A DNA stretch of 64,000 bases from Clostridia bacterium (GCA_017407325.1 JAFQWV010000007.1:1-64000); one strand, 5' to 3'; shown: positions 1-8,199, numbered from the stretch's first letter. The notes: generated from the sequence alone by a model not told the origin. Made by a program: numbers and translations.

Positions 1-3
1 CAT

Positions 4-366
4 ATGAAATACAAAGGAACGCTTATTGTTGTTAAAGATTGTAACCGTGCGTTAAAGTTCTATAGTGATATGTTTGGGTTTCAGCTGCTTCAAGACAACG
101 ATGGGAATATGGAATTGACGAATAATTTATATTTACAGGAATCGAGATACTGGGAACAATTCACAAAAAGAAATGTAATTCCAAACAGTAATCAGTCTGA
201 GTTGTATTTTGAAGAACCTAACATAGAACAATTTGTAGAGCGTCTTGAAACACTTTACCCTGAAATCGAATATGTCAATCACCTGATGACTCACAGTTGG
301 GGGCAAAAGGTGGTCAGATTTTATGACCCTGACGGAAATTTGATTGAAGTAGGAACACCGATATAA
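4..366 (+). CDS. VOC-superfamily (glyoxalase/bleomycin-resistance fold) protein
   Basis: This 120-residue protein has the size of a single vicinal-oxygen-chelate domain. It begins with a beta-strand and helix resembling VOC repeats (GTLIVVKDCNRALKFYSDMF) and ends with the typical closing strand around residues 105-118 (RFYDPDGNLIEVG), whose glutamate is the usual metal ligand of the fold. The substrate cannot be read from sequence; family members include glyoxalases, dioxygenases and drug-binding proteins. The start ATG is only three bases into the window, so no promoter or ribosome-binding site is visible and an upstream start cannot be excluded. Confidence 0.8.
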   Translation: MKYKGTLIVVKDCNRALKFYSDMFGFQLLQDNDGNMELTNNLYLQESRYWEQFTKRNVIPNSNQSELYFEEPNIEQFVERLETLYPEIEYVNHLMTHSWGQKVVRFYDPDGNLIEVGTPI

Positions 367-419
367 TCAACAAATTCCAATTTATGAAGTTGTTGCCTTT
401 GTGGCAAAAATCTTTGTAG

Positions 420-435
420 GTATAGTACACTATAC
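420..435. promoter_or_regulatory. Short dyad, possible operator
   Basis: Seven-base arms GTATAGT and ACTATAC surround a two-base centre. The dyad lies in the gap after the VOC gene. It could be a protein-binding site or chance in AT-rich DNA; no promoter is clearly attached to it. Confidence 0.2.
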
Positions 436-473
436 TTAAAAACGTTTAGTGGTATGTTTTGCAAAGCAAAAAG

Positions 474-505
474 AAAAAGGATAGCAAAAATTTTGCTATC
501 CTTTT
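474..505 (+). terminator. Rho-independent terminator after the VOC gene
   Basis: A long AT-rich stem (AAAGGATAGCAAAA paired with TTTTGCTATCCTTT) with a two-to-three-base loop ends in a T-run. A-rich sequence on the other side means it could also act on minus-strand transcripts coming from the nucleotidyltransferase gene. Confidence 0.7.
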
Positions 506-556
506 ATAGTTTCTAAAAAATCTCTAACAGTGACGCCCTTAAAGTCTCGTTTTTTT

Positions 557-650
557 GATGAATTGAAAACTTCGTTTTCATAAATTGCGCTATCGCGCTG
601 AAAGTTTAAAACTTTCATAAATTGCAAAAACAAGTTTTTGCATAATGATT
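557..650. repeat. Hairpin-array element, half copy (array 0)
   Basis: Successive small hairpins (stems GAAAAC/GTTTTC, CGC/GCG, GAAAGT/ACTTTC, CAAAAAC/GTTTTTG) are separated by the linker ATAAATTG or a close variant. There is no central GGTCG core, so this looks like one arm of the larger element. It abuts the stop codon of the minus-strand gene at 651. Confidence 0.7.
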
Positions 651-1769
651 TCATTTTATTTTTAGTTGCTTGAAAAGTTGTTGTTGCTTAGAAATTTTTT
701 CGTCGTTAGAGTTCTTTATTGATTTAACCGACGATTTTATTTTGTCGCGACGGAAAAATATCGAACGGAATATTCGCGCTATCCAATAAAACGGTAAAAG
801 TATTGGGCATTTTTTAAGCGACGGATACGATTTTATCATATCTTTGTACGGTGGAAAAACTCTTAAGAAAAAATATCCTAGTTTAGAGTGCTTTTCTGAC
901 ATATCACTACTCGTTCTGTTTTCGATATTTCCGTATATTCCGCTGTTTAGTACGTAGTCGCCAAGATCTTCTAAAAGTGGGGTGCTAGGTTCGTCGTCAA
1001 ACCATACTTTAGCAAGGTTTACAAACTGTTTTTCAAACTCAACCAGATTAAATTTTTCAAGCTCGGCGTTTATATACTCTCTGTCAAGACCAAGTTCTCT
1101 GTTTAAAATAAACACGTCGACTGCCGAGCGAACGCCCGTTCCACTGACGGAAAAATGCTTGTATAGGTGTAAAATAAAGTTGATATAAAAGTCGTCGTCA
1201 GAGAATTTATAGCCAAATTCCGACGTCTTTTCAAGCGTTTCCCAAACGTTTTTATAGTAATTTTCGTCTGTGTTATAGTCGAGCTTGGTGTGAAATTCGA
1301 CGTTTATATACGGGGGATAAACGTAGCTTATTTCGTCGTCGTAAACGTGGTCGAATTTAAAGCCTAATTCTTTAATTACTTTATCAAGTTTTTCTTTGTC
1401 GTTATCTTTTACAAAAATATCTATATCGCTGGAAAAACGGATAATTTTCGCAGGGTATAGATTTTTAATTCGCGCACCCTTAAGCGGAAGATAGCAAATT
1501 TCATTTTTATCAAGCGCGTTAAAAATTAGGTCAGAATAATATTCTTGATTTATCGCCTGACTTACGAGCGCACCGTACTTTTGCTTTAGTTTTTCGCGCG
1601 CGTCGTCGTTATCGGTAAGGTCTGAAAGATTTTTGTAAACGATTGAAAAAACGCCGTGCTTATCAGATAAGGAAACGACTTTTTCAAAATCGAAATCAAA
1701 ACCGTCAACCTTTTTACCGTTTAGCGAATTTTTTATTAAATTTATAAGTGCGCGTTCATTTTTATCCAT
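651..1769 (-). CDS. NTP_transf_5-type nucleotidyltransferase family protein
   Basis: The 372-residue product has the arrangement of the uncharacterised nucleotidyltransferase family often found beside PqqD-like and RiPP genes: a helical N-terminus, then a palm motif LPLKGARI followed by SSDIDIFV, in which the two aspartates are the expected metal ligands, and a long helical C-terminal half. The reading frame is open to a GTG at 1817, but that start lies in repeat DNA. I prefer ATG 1769 because the protein proper begins there and a consensus promoter ends only about seven bases upstream. The gene may act with the HprK/PqqD/S26 genes at 3.9-5.4 kb, but it is on the other strand with two unrelated genes between, so that link is inference. 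Confidence 0.7.
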   Translation of the reverse strand: MDKNERALINLIKNSLNGKKVDGFDFDFEKVVSLSDKHGVFSIVYKNLSDLTDNDDAREKLKQKYGALVSQAINQEYYSDLIFNALDKNEICYLPLKGARIKNLYPAKIIRFSSDIDIFVKDNDKEKLDKVIKELGFKFDHVYDDEISYVYPPYINVEFHTKLDYNTDENYYKNVWETLEKTSEFGYKFSDDDFYINFILHLYKHFSVSGTGVRSAVDVFILNRELGLDREYINAELEKFNLVEFEKQFVNLAKVWFDDEPSTPLLEDLGDYVLNSGIYGNIENRTSSDMSEKHSKLGYFFLRVFPPYKDMIKSYPSLKKCPILLPFYWIARIFRSIFFRRDKIKSSVKSIKNSNDEKISKQQQLFKQLKIK

Positions 1770-1775
1770 AAATAT

Positions 1776-1804
1776 AGTATACAAAAGATAAACAAAAAAA
1801 TCAA
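1776..1804 (-). promoter_or_regulatory. Sigma-A-type promoter for the nucleotidyltransferase gene
   Basis: On the minus strand TTGATT (1804-1799) is followed after exactly 17 bases by TATACT (1781-1776). The expected start of transcription falls at or next to the ATG at 1769, which would give a leaderless or nearly leaderless message. Confidence 0.5.
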
Positions 1805-1814
1805 GCAAAATGCC

Positions 1815-2192
1815 CACCTTGAAGGTGTATGTAGCCTTTGGCTACTCGATATGCAACCTAAAGGTTGCTCGATATGTTGCTATTAGGGCTCGATATGCAA
1901 AAACTGAGTTTTTGCTCGATAGCAAGTTTTCAACTTGCATAAAGGTCGTGAACGCTGGCGCGTTCCGTGATTAATATATAATTTAATTGTGGACTGAAAT
2001 TATATAATTAAATAAAATCATTAAAAAAAACTATATGTCGGGTTGGCAATTTTTTCGGAGAAAAAATCTGCCCAGGCCATAATGCAAAACTGTGTTTTGC
2101 AATTCATGCAAGCCGTACGCAAAAAGTCGGGTTGCAATTCATGACAATCGACAGATTGTCAATTCATGAAAAACTGCAAGTTTTCAAATCAT
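1815..2192. repeat. Hairpin-array element with core (array A)
   Basis: The left arm has hairpins with stems CACCTT/AAGGTG, GTAGCC/GGCTAC, GCAACC/GGTTGC, CAAAAAC/GTTTTTG and GCAAGTT/AACTTGC joined by linker CTCGATAT. The core follows (AAGGTCGTGAACGC, then AT-rich DNA, then a GGCAATTTTTTC/GAAAAAATCTGCC hairpin). The right arm has hairpins joined by linker AATTCATG. Together with the short repeat at 2193-2234 it fills most of the gap from 1770 to 2398. Confidence 0.75.
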
Positions 2193-2234
2193 CACCTTTT
2201 TGGGGGAAGGTGTCGCAACGCGACGGATGAGATG
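2193..2234. repeat. Interspersed CCTT/AAGG palindromic repeat, copy 1
   Basis: A CACC...GGTG palindrome is followed by GTCGCAACGCGACGGATGAG. Two more copies occur at 36497-36543 and 40053-40098. All three touch a hairpin-array element. Confidence 0.7.
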
Positions 2235-2398
2235 TAAATTAATTTCCAATATTTTTTGTTTTTGATATATATTTTAAGGTTGTAACATATAATTAAACAG
2301 TTTTAAAATGGATGTAAAGGTTTCGACAAAATTCATTTTAATTTCACAAAAACTTCTTTTTTTCGCTAATATTTGCGTGGTATTATAGGAGAACAATC

Positions 2399-3157
2399 TT
2401 GAAAAAATTATCTGAAAAATCTTGGGCGACCGTTTGTTTAGTGGTGCTGATTTCAATTTTTTGCGTTATACTATCGTCATTAGACTATTCGCGAGCAACT
2501 TCGTATTATGCAACGAAAAAACTTCCGATTTACTCGGTGGAGAGAGACGAAAAACTAGTATCCATTTCGTTTGACTGTGCGTGGGGCGTAGATTACACGG
2601 ATAAACTTTTAGAAGAAATGGCGCACTATAACGTTAAATGCACCTTTTTTCCAGTAAAGTTTTGGACGGAAAAATATCCCGACTACGTCAAAAAGATAAC
2701 GGACGCCGGGCACGAGTTTGGAACGCATAGCAGTACGCACTCGTATATGTCGAAGCTTGATTCGCCAGAGATTATAAAAGAACTTAAAGAGTCCAGCGAA
2801 GCGATAGAAAAAATAACAGGTAAAAAGGTCACGCTATTTCGTCCGCCGTACGGTGATTACAACGACAGACTTATAAACACCGCGCGCGAGAACGGTTATG
2901 AAGTTATTCAGTGGGACGTAGACAGTCTTGACTGGAAAGACTTATCGGCGCAGGACATAGCGTATCGCGTAATATCAAAGGTTAAAAACGGTTCGATAAT
3001 ACTATGCCACAACAACGGCTTACATACGGCGGAAAGTTTACCGCTGATTTTTACGACCTTACAGCAAAAAGGGTATAAGTTCGTACCTATATCCGAACTT
3101 ATTATAAAAGAACCGTATTATATAGACAATAATGGTCGGCAACACGCCGAGACTTGA
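2399..3157 (+). CDS. Membrane-anchored polysaccharide deacetylase (PdaB/CE4 type)
   Basis: The 252-residue protein has an N-terminal membrane segment (about residues 9-27) and then a NodB-type CE4 domain. The CE4 motifs are visible in order: SFDCAWG with Asp59, a metal-binding HSSTH (His110, His114), FRPPYG with Arg148, WDVDSLDW, and ILCHN with His204. The SFDxAWG version of the first motif is typical of the PdaB sporulation branch, where the protein trims cortex or wall N-acetyl groups; sporulation in this host is not shown. The start is a TTG preceded by AGGAG at a good distance; no ATG fits. It acts outside the membrane on peptidoglycan-like polymer. The next gene follows after 19 bases and may be co-transcribed. 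Confidence 0.8.
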   Translation: MKKLSEKSWATVCLVVLISIFCVILSSLDYSRATSYYATKKLPIYSVERDEKLVSISFDCAWGVDYTDKLLEEMAHYNVKCTFFPVKFWTEKYPDYVKKITDAGHEFGTHSSTHSYMSKLDSPEIIKELKESSEAIEKITGKKVTLFRPPYGDYNDRLINTARENGYEVIQWDVDSLDWKDLSAQDIAYRVISKVKNGSIILCHNNGLHTAESLPLIFTTLQQKGYKFVPISELIIKEPYYIDNNGRQHAET

Positions 3158-3176
3158 TAAACTTAAGGAGATTTTT

Positions 3177-3866
3177 ATGAACTGTATTGAAAAACAAAAC
3201 AACAGAGTTTACCTAAGAGGCGAAGTCGTAACAGAAAAAAGATTTTCGCATGAAGTATATGGAGAACGCTTTTACGAGATGGACGTAAAGGTAATGAGAC
3301 TATCTGGGCAATTCGACTTAATTCCCGTAACAATTTCAGAACGGCTTATCGCAATGAAGTCGCTGTCAGTTGGTTCGACAATTTCGGTTATAGGTCAGTT
3401 TAGAAGCTACAACAAGCTTGTCGAAGGGAAATCAAAATTAATGCTTACGGTGTTTGTAAGAGAGTTTGTTCCTGAAACTTTTTCTAAAAATCCGAACAAT
3501 ATCGTTCTCTCGGGCTACGTTTGTAAAGAGCCGATTTATCGCACTACGCCGTTTAACCGTGAAATTAGCGACGTTTTAGTTGCTGTTAATCGCGCGTATA
3601 ATAAAAGCGATTATATACCTTGCATTGCTTGGGGTAGAAACGCGCGCTTTGTTAAAAACTTAGAAGTTGGCGAGCGTATTTCGTTATCTGGCAGAATTCA
3701 AAGTCGCGAATATCAAAAGCGAATTTCTGACGACGAAGTTAAAATTATGACGGCTTTTGAGGTTTCGGTATCCAAGCTTGCTGTTTACGACAGCATTGAA
3801 AATTTTGATCTTGATAAAGAGTTTGGAAACCTGGCAGAACTAAACAAGCTAGAAGATATTGGATAA
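3177..3866 (+). CDS. Tandem OB-fold single-stranded-DNA-binding-like protein
   Basis: The 229-residue product holds two OB-like halves. The second (from about residue 105) has the SSB signature order: VLSGYV, then RTTP, then VAVNR, then the IACWGR-like segment IPCIAWGR, then GERISLSGRI. The first half (NRVYLRGEVV...) looks like a diverged duplicate. There is no acidic C-terminal tail like that of the canonical SSB, so this is probably an accessory ssDNA-binding protein and not the housekeeping one. ATG 3177 is preferred over an in-frame GTG at 3132, because AAGGAG lies just upstream and the longer form would overlap the deacetylase gene. Confidence 0.65.
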   Translation: MNCIEKQNNRVYLRGEVVTEKRFSHEVYGERFYEMDVKVMRLSGQFDLIPVTISERLIAMKSLSVGSTISVIGQFRSYNKLVEGKSKLMLTVFVREFVPETFSKNPNNIVLSGYVCKEPIYRTTPFNREISDVLVAVNRAYNKSDYIPCIAWGRNARFVKNLEVGERISLSGRIQSREYQKRISDDEVKIMTAFEVSVSKLAVYDSIENFDLDKEFGNLAELNKLEDIG

Positions 3867-3870
3867 CTGT

Positions 3871-3899
3871 TTGACAAATAGAATAAAAACTGCTATCAT
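3871..3899 (+). promoter_or_regulatory. Consensus sigma-A promoter of the kinase/PqqD/peptidase operon
   Basis: TTGACA and TATCAT are separated by exactly 17 bases. The predicted transcript starts near 3906 and runs into the hairpin at 3915. Confidence 0.7.
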
Positions 3900-3914
3900 T
3901 AGTTTGATAGGTTT

Positions 3915-3942
3915 AGCGCGCAAGGTTAACCTTGCGCGCTTT
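3915..3942 (+). terminator. Strong stem-loop in the 5' leader (attenuator or terminator)
   Basis: An 11-bp GC-rich stem AGCGCGCAAGG / CCTTGCGCGCT with loop TTAA is followed by only a short T-run. It begins about ten bases after the predicted transcription start and ends 20 bases before the kinase ATG. It may terminate the upstream gene, attenuate the operon, or protect the 5' end of the message. Confidence 0.55.
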
Positions 3943-3962
3943 AAAAATATTACGAGAAATTT

Positions 3963-4664
3963 ATGAAATATCGAATTTGTGATATAGTTGTTGAAATAAA
4001 AACTAAATCAGAAAAGGTTATTAAATATTTTAGCGACTATCTTTATAGTGACAACTTAAACGCGGAGCTAGTGATAGAGTATTCTAGCGATGAAATCTCA
4101 GATTTTGCAAAATCTAAAGGTGTAAGCGCTTGGATTGCAGAAATTACAATGATTCTACGCGATTTTTCTAATTTTGCTATCAAAGAAAGATCGGCGATTT
4201 TGTTTCACTCGTCTGCAATTTGTGTAAAAAATCAAGCAATTTTATTTTGTGCGCCGTCAGGAACGGGTAAATCAACGCACTCAAAGCTTTGGATTAAAAA
4301 CTTTTCTGACGTTGAATATATTAACGACGATAAGCCGTTTATCAGAAAAAAGGGTGATGATTACTTTGTTTACGGCTCTCCGTGGCGTGGTAAGCACAAT
4401 CTTGGCAATAATATTTCTGCAAAAATTAAGGCGATTTGCTTTATTGAGCGTGCAAGTGAAAATTCTATCGAAGAAATTAACGCATTAAAAGCAATTTCAG
4501 GTCTTGTTAATCAGTCGGTAAGGGTTAGAGAAGAAAATGATATTGATAAACTTTTGCAGGTTTTTCGTGAAGTTATAACCACGACTAAAATTTATAAATT
4601 AAGGGTTAATATGAAAGACGATGCGCCAATTTCTGCGCGTAAAGTCATTTTAGGTGATATATGA
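3963..4664 (+). CDS. HPr-kinase-like P-loop protein of a PqqD-type cluster
   Basis: The 233-residue protein carries a Walker A motif at residues 98-105 (PSGTGKST) and the SPWRGK motif typical of HprK-related proteins found in RiPP and lasso-peptide clusters, where a homologue phosphorylates the peptide. It lacks the long N-terminal domain of true HPr kinase/phosphorylase, so a role in carbon catabolite control is unlikely. Its stop overlaps the start of the PqqD gene (ATGA), which indicates translational coupling. No precursor peptide, radical SAM protein or transporter is nearby, so the phosphoacceptor is unknown. Confidence 0.7.
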   Translation: MKYRICDIVVEIKTKSEKVIKYFSDYLYSDNLNAELVIEYSSDEISDFAKSKGVSAWIAEITMILRDFSNFAIKERSAILFHSSAICVKNQAILFCAPSGTGKSTHSKLWIKNFSDVEYINDDKPFIRKKGDDYFVYGSPWRGKHNLGNNISAKIKAICFIERASENSIEEINALKAISGLVNQSVRVREENDIDKLLQVFREVITTTKIYKLRVNMKDDAPISARKVILGDI

Positions 4665-4930
4665 AGGTTAAAGACGGGTTTGTTTTAAGGGAAGTTGGTT
4701 CTGGCTTTGTAGTCGTTGCAGTCGGAAAAAGAGCAAGCGAGTTTAACGGTATGATATCTTTAAACGAAACGGCAAAAGTCGTGTTCGAAATGTTACAAAA
4801 GGGCGCGACGAGAGAAGAATTATATAATGGCTTTATGGCAGAATTTAAAGATTTAACCAAAGAAAAGGCTAAAAGTGACGTCGATAAGTTTGTCGACGCG
4901 CTTATAAAGGTAAACGTTATAGATGAGTAA
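4661..4930 (+). CDS. PqqD-family peptide chaperone
   Basis: The 89-residue protein matches the length and layout of stand-alone PqqD domains (RiPP recognition elements): an opening beta-hairpin (FVLREVGSGFVVVAVG), then the conserved FNGMISLNETAKVVFEML helix, then a C-terminal helix (DVDKFVDALIKVNVID). Such proteins bind a peptide leader and hand it to a maturation enzyme. It overlaps the kinase gene by four bases and the peptidase gene by eight, so all three are probably made together. The client peptide is not visible. Confidence 0.75.
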   Translation: MKVKDGFVLREVGSGFVVVAVGKRASEFNGMISLNETAKVVFEMLQKGATREELYNGFMAEFKDLTKEKAKSDVDKFVDALIKVNVIDE

Positions 4931-5387
4931 AATTTACGCCACAAAAATCCCCAACGCCAAAGAAATATTAGAAAAAAACGGGTGTTACTGCACAAAAGTA
5001 GTGGGCATTAGCATGAATCCGTTTATTTGGCAAAGCCGTGATACCGTTTTTATCGTTAAAAAAACTGCTAGGCTTAAAAAATACGACGTTGCGTTTTTTA
5101 TATCACATAAGGGTGATTGCGTTTTACACCGCGTAAAAAAGGTGAGAAAAAACTCTTACGATATCATTGGCGACAATAATTTTTATATGGATAAGTTCGT
5201 GCCTGAAGGTAACGTTATAGGCGTGTTAGAAGGTTACTACAAGCGTGATAAATATATAAAATGCAGTTCGCGTTTGTATAAATTTAAAACGCGCTTATAT
5301 TGCTTTTTTCCTATTAAAGCCGTATTTATTTTCTTTAACAGGGTAGGTAGAAAACTTAATAAAATGTTTTCAAAAAAAGAAAAATAA
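4923..5387 (+). CDS. S24/S26-family signal-peptidase-like serine protease
   Basis: The 154-residue protein has the S26 boxes: VVGISMNP with the nucleophile Ser30, KKYDVAFF, CVLHRV with His69 in place of the usual lysine position (as in SipW-type enzymes), and IIGDNN. Unlike most signal peptidases it has no clear N-terminal membrane segment; the only hydrophobic stretch is near the C-terminus (residues 120-133), so membrane topology is uncertain. Its overlap with the PqqD gene suggests it cleaves the same, unseen, client peptide or a leader from it. It is followed by a strong terminator. Confidence 0.65.
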   Translation: MSKIYATKIPNAKEILEKNGCYCTKVVGISMNPFIWQSRDTVFIVKKTARLKKYDVAFFISHKGDCVLHRVKKVRKNSYDIIGDNNFYMDKFVPEGNVIGVLEGYYKRDKYIKCSSRLYKFKTRLYCFFPIKAVFIFFNRVGRKLNKMFSKKEK

Positions 5388-5393
5388 CAAACG

Positions 5394-5431
5394 AAAAACA
5401 GCCGTTTGCTGAAAAGCAAACGGCTGTTTTT
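5394..5431. terminator. Bidirectional terminator between convergent genes
   Basis: A long stem AAAACAGCCGTTTGCT / AGCAAACGGCTGTTTT with a four-base loop has A- and T-runs on its two sides. It sits between the end of the peptidase gene and the end of the minus-strand surface-protein gene and should work for both. Confidence 0.9.
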
Positions 5432-5437
5432 TATATT

Positions 5438-7888
5438 TTATCGTTTAAGACCTTTTTTGTTAAGTAACGTTTTAACAAGGTAAATACCTGATGATAATAA
5501 TGCTATAAATAAAAGCGCAACGACGCAAACGTTTTTAAGAACTTGGGTATTTTTGTCAATAAGGGCGCTACTTTCAATATAGCAAACTTTACCGTCATAA
5601 AGCACGGTTGAAACCCCGTCTTTTTCAGATAACAGCGCTATAAGCGTACCTTTTTCAATTTTTTTAATTTCGCTTGACAATTCTTCATCGAAGAAAAGAG
5701 TGCTATTTTGGGTAACTAATTTAGATTTAACTTCAAGGCTCGTAAGATTTGATGCAATACCCTGTTTTAGCATTGATTTTGCAACGTAGCCAAAATTTCC
5801 GTCTTTTTCAACAAGCGCAAATTCAAAGTCGTTAAACGAAAAAGTTTCTTTTACCGTAACAAGATCGTTTTTAGAAATTGATAAAATACTTGTGAATTCT
5901 TTAATGACAGGGTAGGCGTAAAAGCTTATGTCGTTTACTGCGTAAGCATATTCGTTCAGAGCAGTTTTTTCAACAGTTGACGAAACTGTGTCTTCAGTTC
6001 TTGCAATAGCGCAAGTTTTATCGTTCAAAATAAGAGAATATCTGCCGGTTCTGGCAATTTCTACGTATTTTACATTTTCGTCCTTGTTAGCGCGCATTGT
6101 TTTATAGTCAAAATATTCGCCAAAATCTGGTGCACTATCTAAGCTTACCTCAAACATCTTTGCGCCGTTTTTAAGCGTGACGTAAGCTGGATTTTCGATA
6201 AACTTTATTTCGAAATCATCTGGAACAGGAATTTGTTGTGGGGTTGAGATTGAAAGCGCTTCAGTTGAGATTTTTAAGACGAAACCTTTATATAAAAAGT
6301 AGGCAAAGTTTGATCCTTGATATACAGAAAAATCAATCGCAAATGACGAATTAGGAAGATTTTCTGAAACGCTAATTTCGCTGTTAACCGTGCTATTTGG
6401 CGTTGTTTTGGTAACAGTATTGTTTTCTAATAGACCGAATAGACTTCCTTCATAGTCGGCAAACATTGCTATCATCTTGTCTTGAGATACTGAAATTTGC
6501 TTGTGTTTTGAAGCTGAAACGTCAGTTGCGTAAACGTAAAATTTAGCATCGGCTTCGTTGTAAACTTCAACGTAAACGTCGCCGAATACGTCGGTAGTTA
6601 ACGCGTCGCCTCGACCTGCAACGGTTGAATGCTGTGTAAGAACGGGATTAGTTGATGAAAGCTTATAAACTACTGCACGTTGCTGGTTGTTTACTGTTTC
6701 ATTATTTAAAACGTAATAATCGTTTTCAAAAGTGGCAAGTGCTGAAACGTTTTCAAGTCGTGAGATATTGCCTGAAATTTCAATGCTTTCTAAAGTGTTT
6801 CCTTTTACTTTTGCTAAAATTAAGTTCGTGCCGGATGATAACAAGAAGGTGTTATTAGTCGATGCTAGCATTTTTAAGCCACTAAATCCGGAAAGTGTAA
6901 TTTCGCTAACCTTTTCAGTTTCAACGTCAATTGCTTTAATATAATTTGTGTCAAGAACGTAAACTGTTTTTTCAGTTGCAAAAATTGATTTAGCATCTTG
7001 AGAAATTCTGCCACTAGCGTTATGGTTTGTCGTGATATAGAAGTCACTTAATTTATCCGTTTGTAGGTCGTAGCGAAGAATTGCGTTTAAGTTATCGTCT
7101 GCAATATACAATTTTTGGTCGCAGTAAAAAATTCCACGTGGGTGACTTATGTTTGAAAGGTTTCTTTCGCCGCTTATAGGCAAGAAGCTTAAAGTGTTGC
7201 CCGATTTATCAAGTTTTTTGATACCGTCTTCGAAGGAAACGAAGATATAGTCAGAAATGCTTAAGCTTCTTGCATTCGAAATGTCGCTTGCTAAAACTTC
7301 AGAATTTGCATCGCTTATCTTGTAAAGACTGCCTTCGTGCACGTAGTAAAGCGTTTGGTCGCTATCGAGTGCGAGAACGCTTGGTGTAAAGGTGAGCGAT
7401 TTTCTTTTAATCGATAGTTCCTCAACCGAAAAAACGCTATTTTCAGCCGAGAACGTGTAATATCTGATTTCGCTTGACGGGTTTGTAATAAGTGTAGAGC
7501 CTTGTACGTAAAAGCTCGTACCCGCGTAAATTGCAGTTTCTTCTTTAATTTCTGAAGTTGATAAGTTTATAGAGTAAATTTTTGAACTTGATAAAAATAA
7601 AATAAAGTCGTTTACCTTATAGACTTTTGAAATAGAATATTCAGAAAGGTCGTACTCATTAAAAAGCGCACCGTCAAAATAAATTATTTTTCCCGTTTCG
7701 CAAATTACAAATTCGTTACCGTCAGTCCACACGTCTTGTGGGGCGTTAAGCCTATAATACTCTAAGTAAGAATTTGGCAACATCATATCAGACGGCAACG
7801 CCGTACTGTCTGCTCGTGCAAATACAGGATTAGAAAATAACAGCGAAACAGATAATATCGTAAAAAGTAATATCAAAAATTTTCTCAT
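5438..7888 (-). CDS. Large secreted beta-propeller-like protein with SH3-like domain and C-terminal anchor
   Basis: The 816-residue product starts with a signal peptide (positive MRK, hydrophobic core, cleavage near VFARA). Repeated blades of the form I-Y-F-D-G or L-Y-I-A-D-D-N-L run across residues 45-560 and resemble NHL/YVTN-type propellers. An SH3-like segment follows around residues 620-770 (SFNDFEFALVEKDGNFGYVAKSML), and a single transmembrane helix with a basic tail closes the protein (VVALLFIALLSSGIYLV, then KTLLNKKGLKR). The likely topology is an extracellular domain held by a C-terminal anchor. Function is unknown. It shares the SH3-plus-anchor layout with the protein at 8797-9543, and the two flank the phage regulator gene. 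Confidence 0.6.
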   Translation of the reverse strand: MRKFLILLFTILSVSLLFSNPVFARADSTALPSDMMLPNSYLEYYRLNAPQDVWTDGNEFVICETGKIIYFDGALFNEYDLSEYSISKVYKVNDFILFLSSSKIYSINLSTSEIKEETAIYAGTSFYVQGSTLITNPSSEIRYYTFSAENSVFSVEELSIKRKSLTFTPSVLALDSDQTLYYVHEGSLYKISDANSEVLASDISNARSLSISDYIFVSFEDGIKKLDKSGNTLSFLPISGERNLSNISHPRGIFYCDQKLYIADDNLNAILRYDLQTDKLSDFYITTNHNASGRISQDAKSIFATEKTVYVLDTNYIKAIDVETEKVSEITLSGFSGLKMLASTNNTFLLSSGTNLILAKVKGNTLESIEISGNISRLENVSALATFENDYYVLNNETVNNQQRAVVYKLSSTNPVLTQHSTVAGRGDALTTDVFGDVYVEVYNEADAKFYVYATDVSASKHKQISVSQDKMIAMFADYEGSLFGLLENNTVTKTTPNSTVNSEISVSENLPNSSFAIDFSVYQGSNFAYFLYKGFVLKISTEALSISTPQQIPVPDDFEIKFIENPAYVTLKNGAKMFEVSLDSAPDFGEYFDYKTMRANKDENVKYVEIARTGRYSLILNDKTCAIARTEDTVSSTVEKTALNEYAYAVNDISFYAYPVIKEFTSILSISKNDLVTVKETFSFNDFEFALVEKDGNFGYVAKSMLKQGIASNLTSLEVKSKLVTQNSTLFFDEELSSEIKKIEKGTLIALLSEKDGVSTVLYDGKVCYIESSALIDKNTQVLKNVCVVALLFIALLSSGIYLVKTLLNKKGLKR

Positions 7889-8046
7889 ATTAAAACCGCT
7901 TTTGTGTTTAATTATATAATATACTACTTAAGTATAACATATAAAGCGCGCTTTAGCAATAATATTTAAATTTTATTTTTGAAAATTTTTTGGCAGTAAA
8001 AATTCAATTTGTCTATTTCTGACAATTTGATATGTTAAATTTATAT

Positions 8047-8060
8047 CGAACAAATGTTCG
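8047..8060. promoter_or_regulatory. Consensus LexA (SOS/DinR) box
   Basis: The sequence CGAACAAATGTTCG fits the Gram-positive LexA consensus CGAACN4GTTCG at every defined position, with one further base of symmetry on each side. It lies in the 337-base gap between the divergent genes starting at 7888 and 8226, so it could control either. Another small dyad (TTGTC...GACAA) lies 25-40 bases to the left. No other gene in the window was seen with such a box. Confidence 0.7.
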
Positions 8061-8171
8061 AAAGCAAAAAAATAAAAAACTAACAAGCGGTTTTTACGTT
8101 AAATAAAACAGGTAAAACACGAATTTTGAAAAAAATTTTATTAATTTTGAACGAAATGTGTCAGTTAACTA

Positions 8172-8199
8172 TTGACAAATCAAAAAACCGTTGTATAGT
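8172..8199 (+). promoter_or_regulatory. Promoter of the ArpU-like regulator gene
   Basis: TTGACA (8172-8177) and TATAGT (8194-8199) are separated by 16 bases. An AAGGAGGTGA ribosome-binding site and a GTG start follow. The LexA box is about 110 bases upstream, so direct blocking of this promoter by LexA is not certain. Confidence 0.65.

Noticed and set aside
3132..3176. GTG start of the SSB-like gene
   Set aside because: It would overlap the deacetylase gene; ATG 3177 has AAGGAG.
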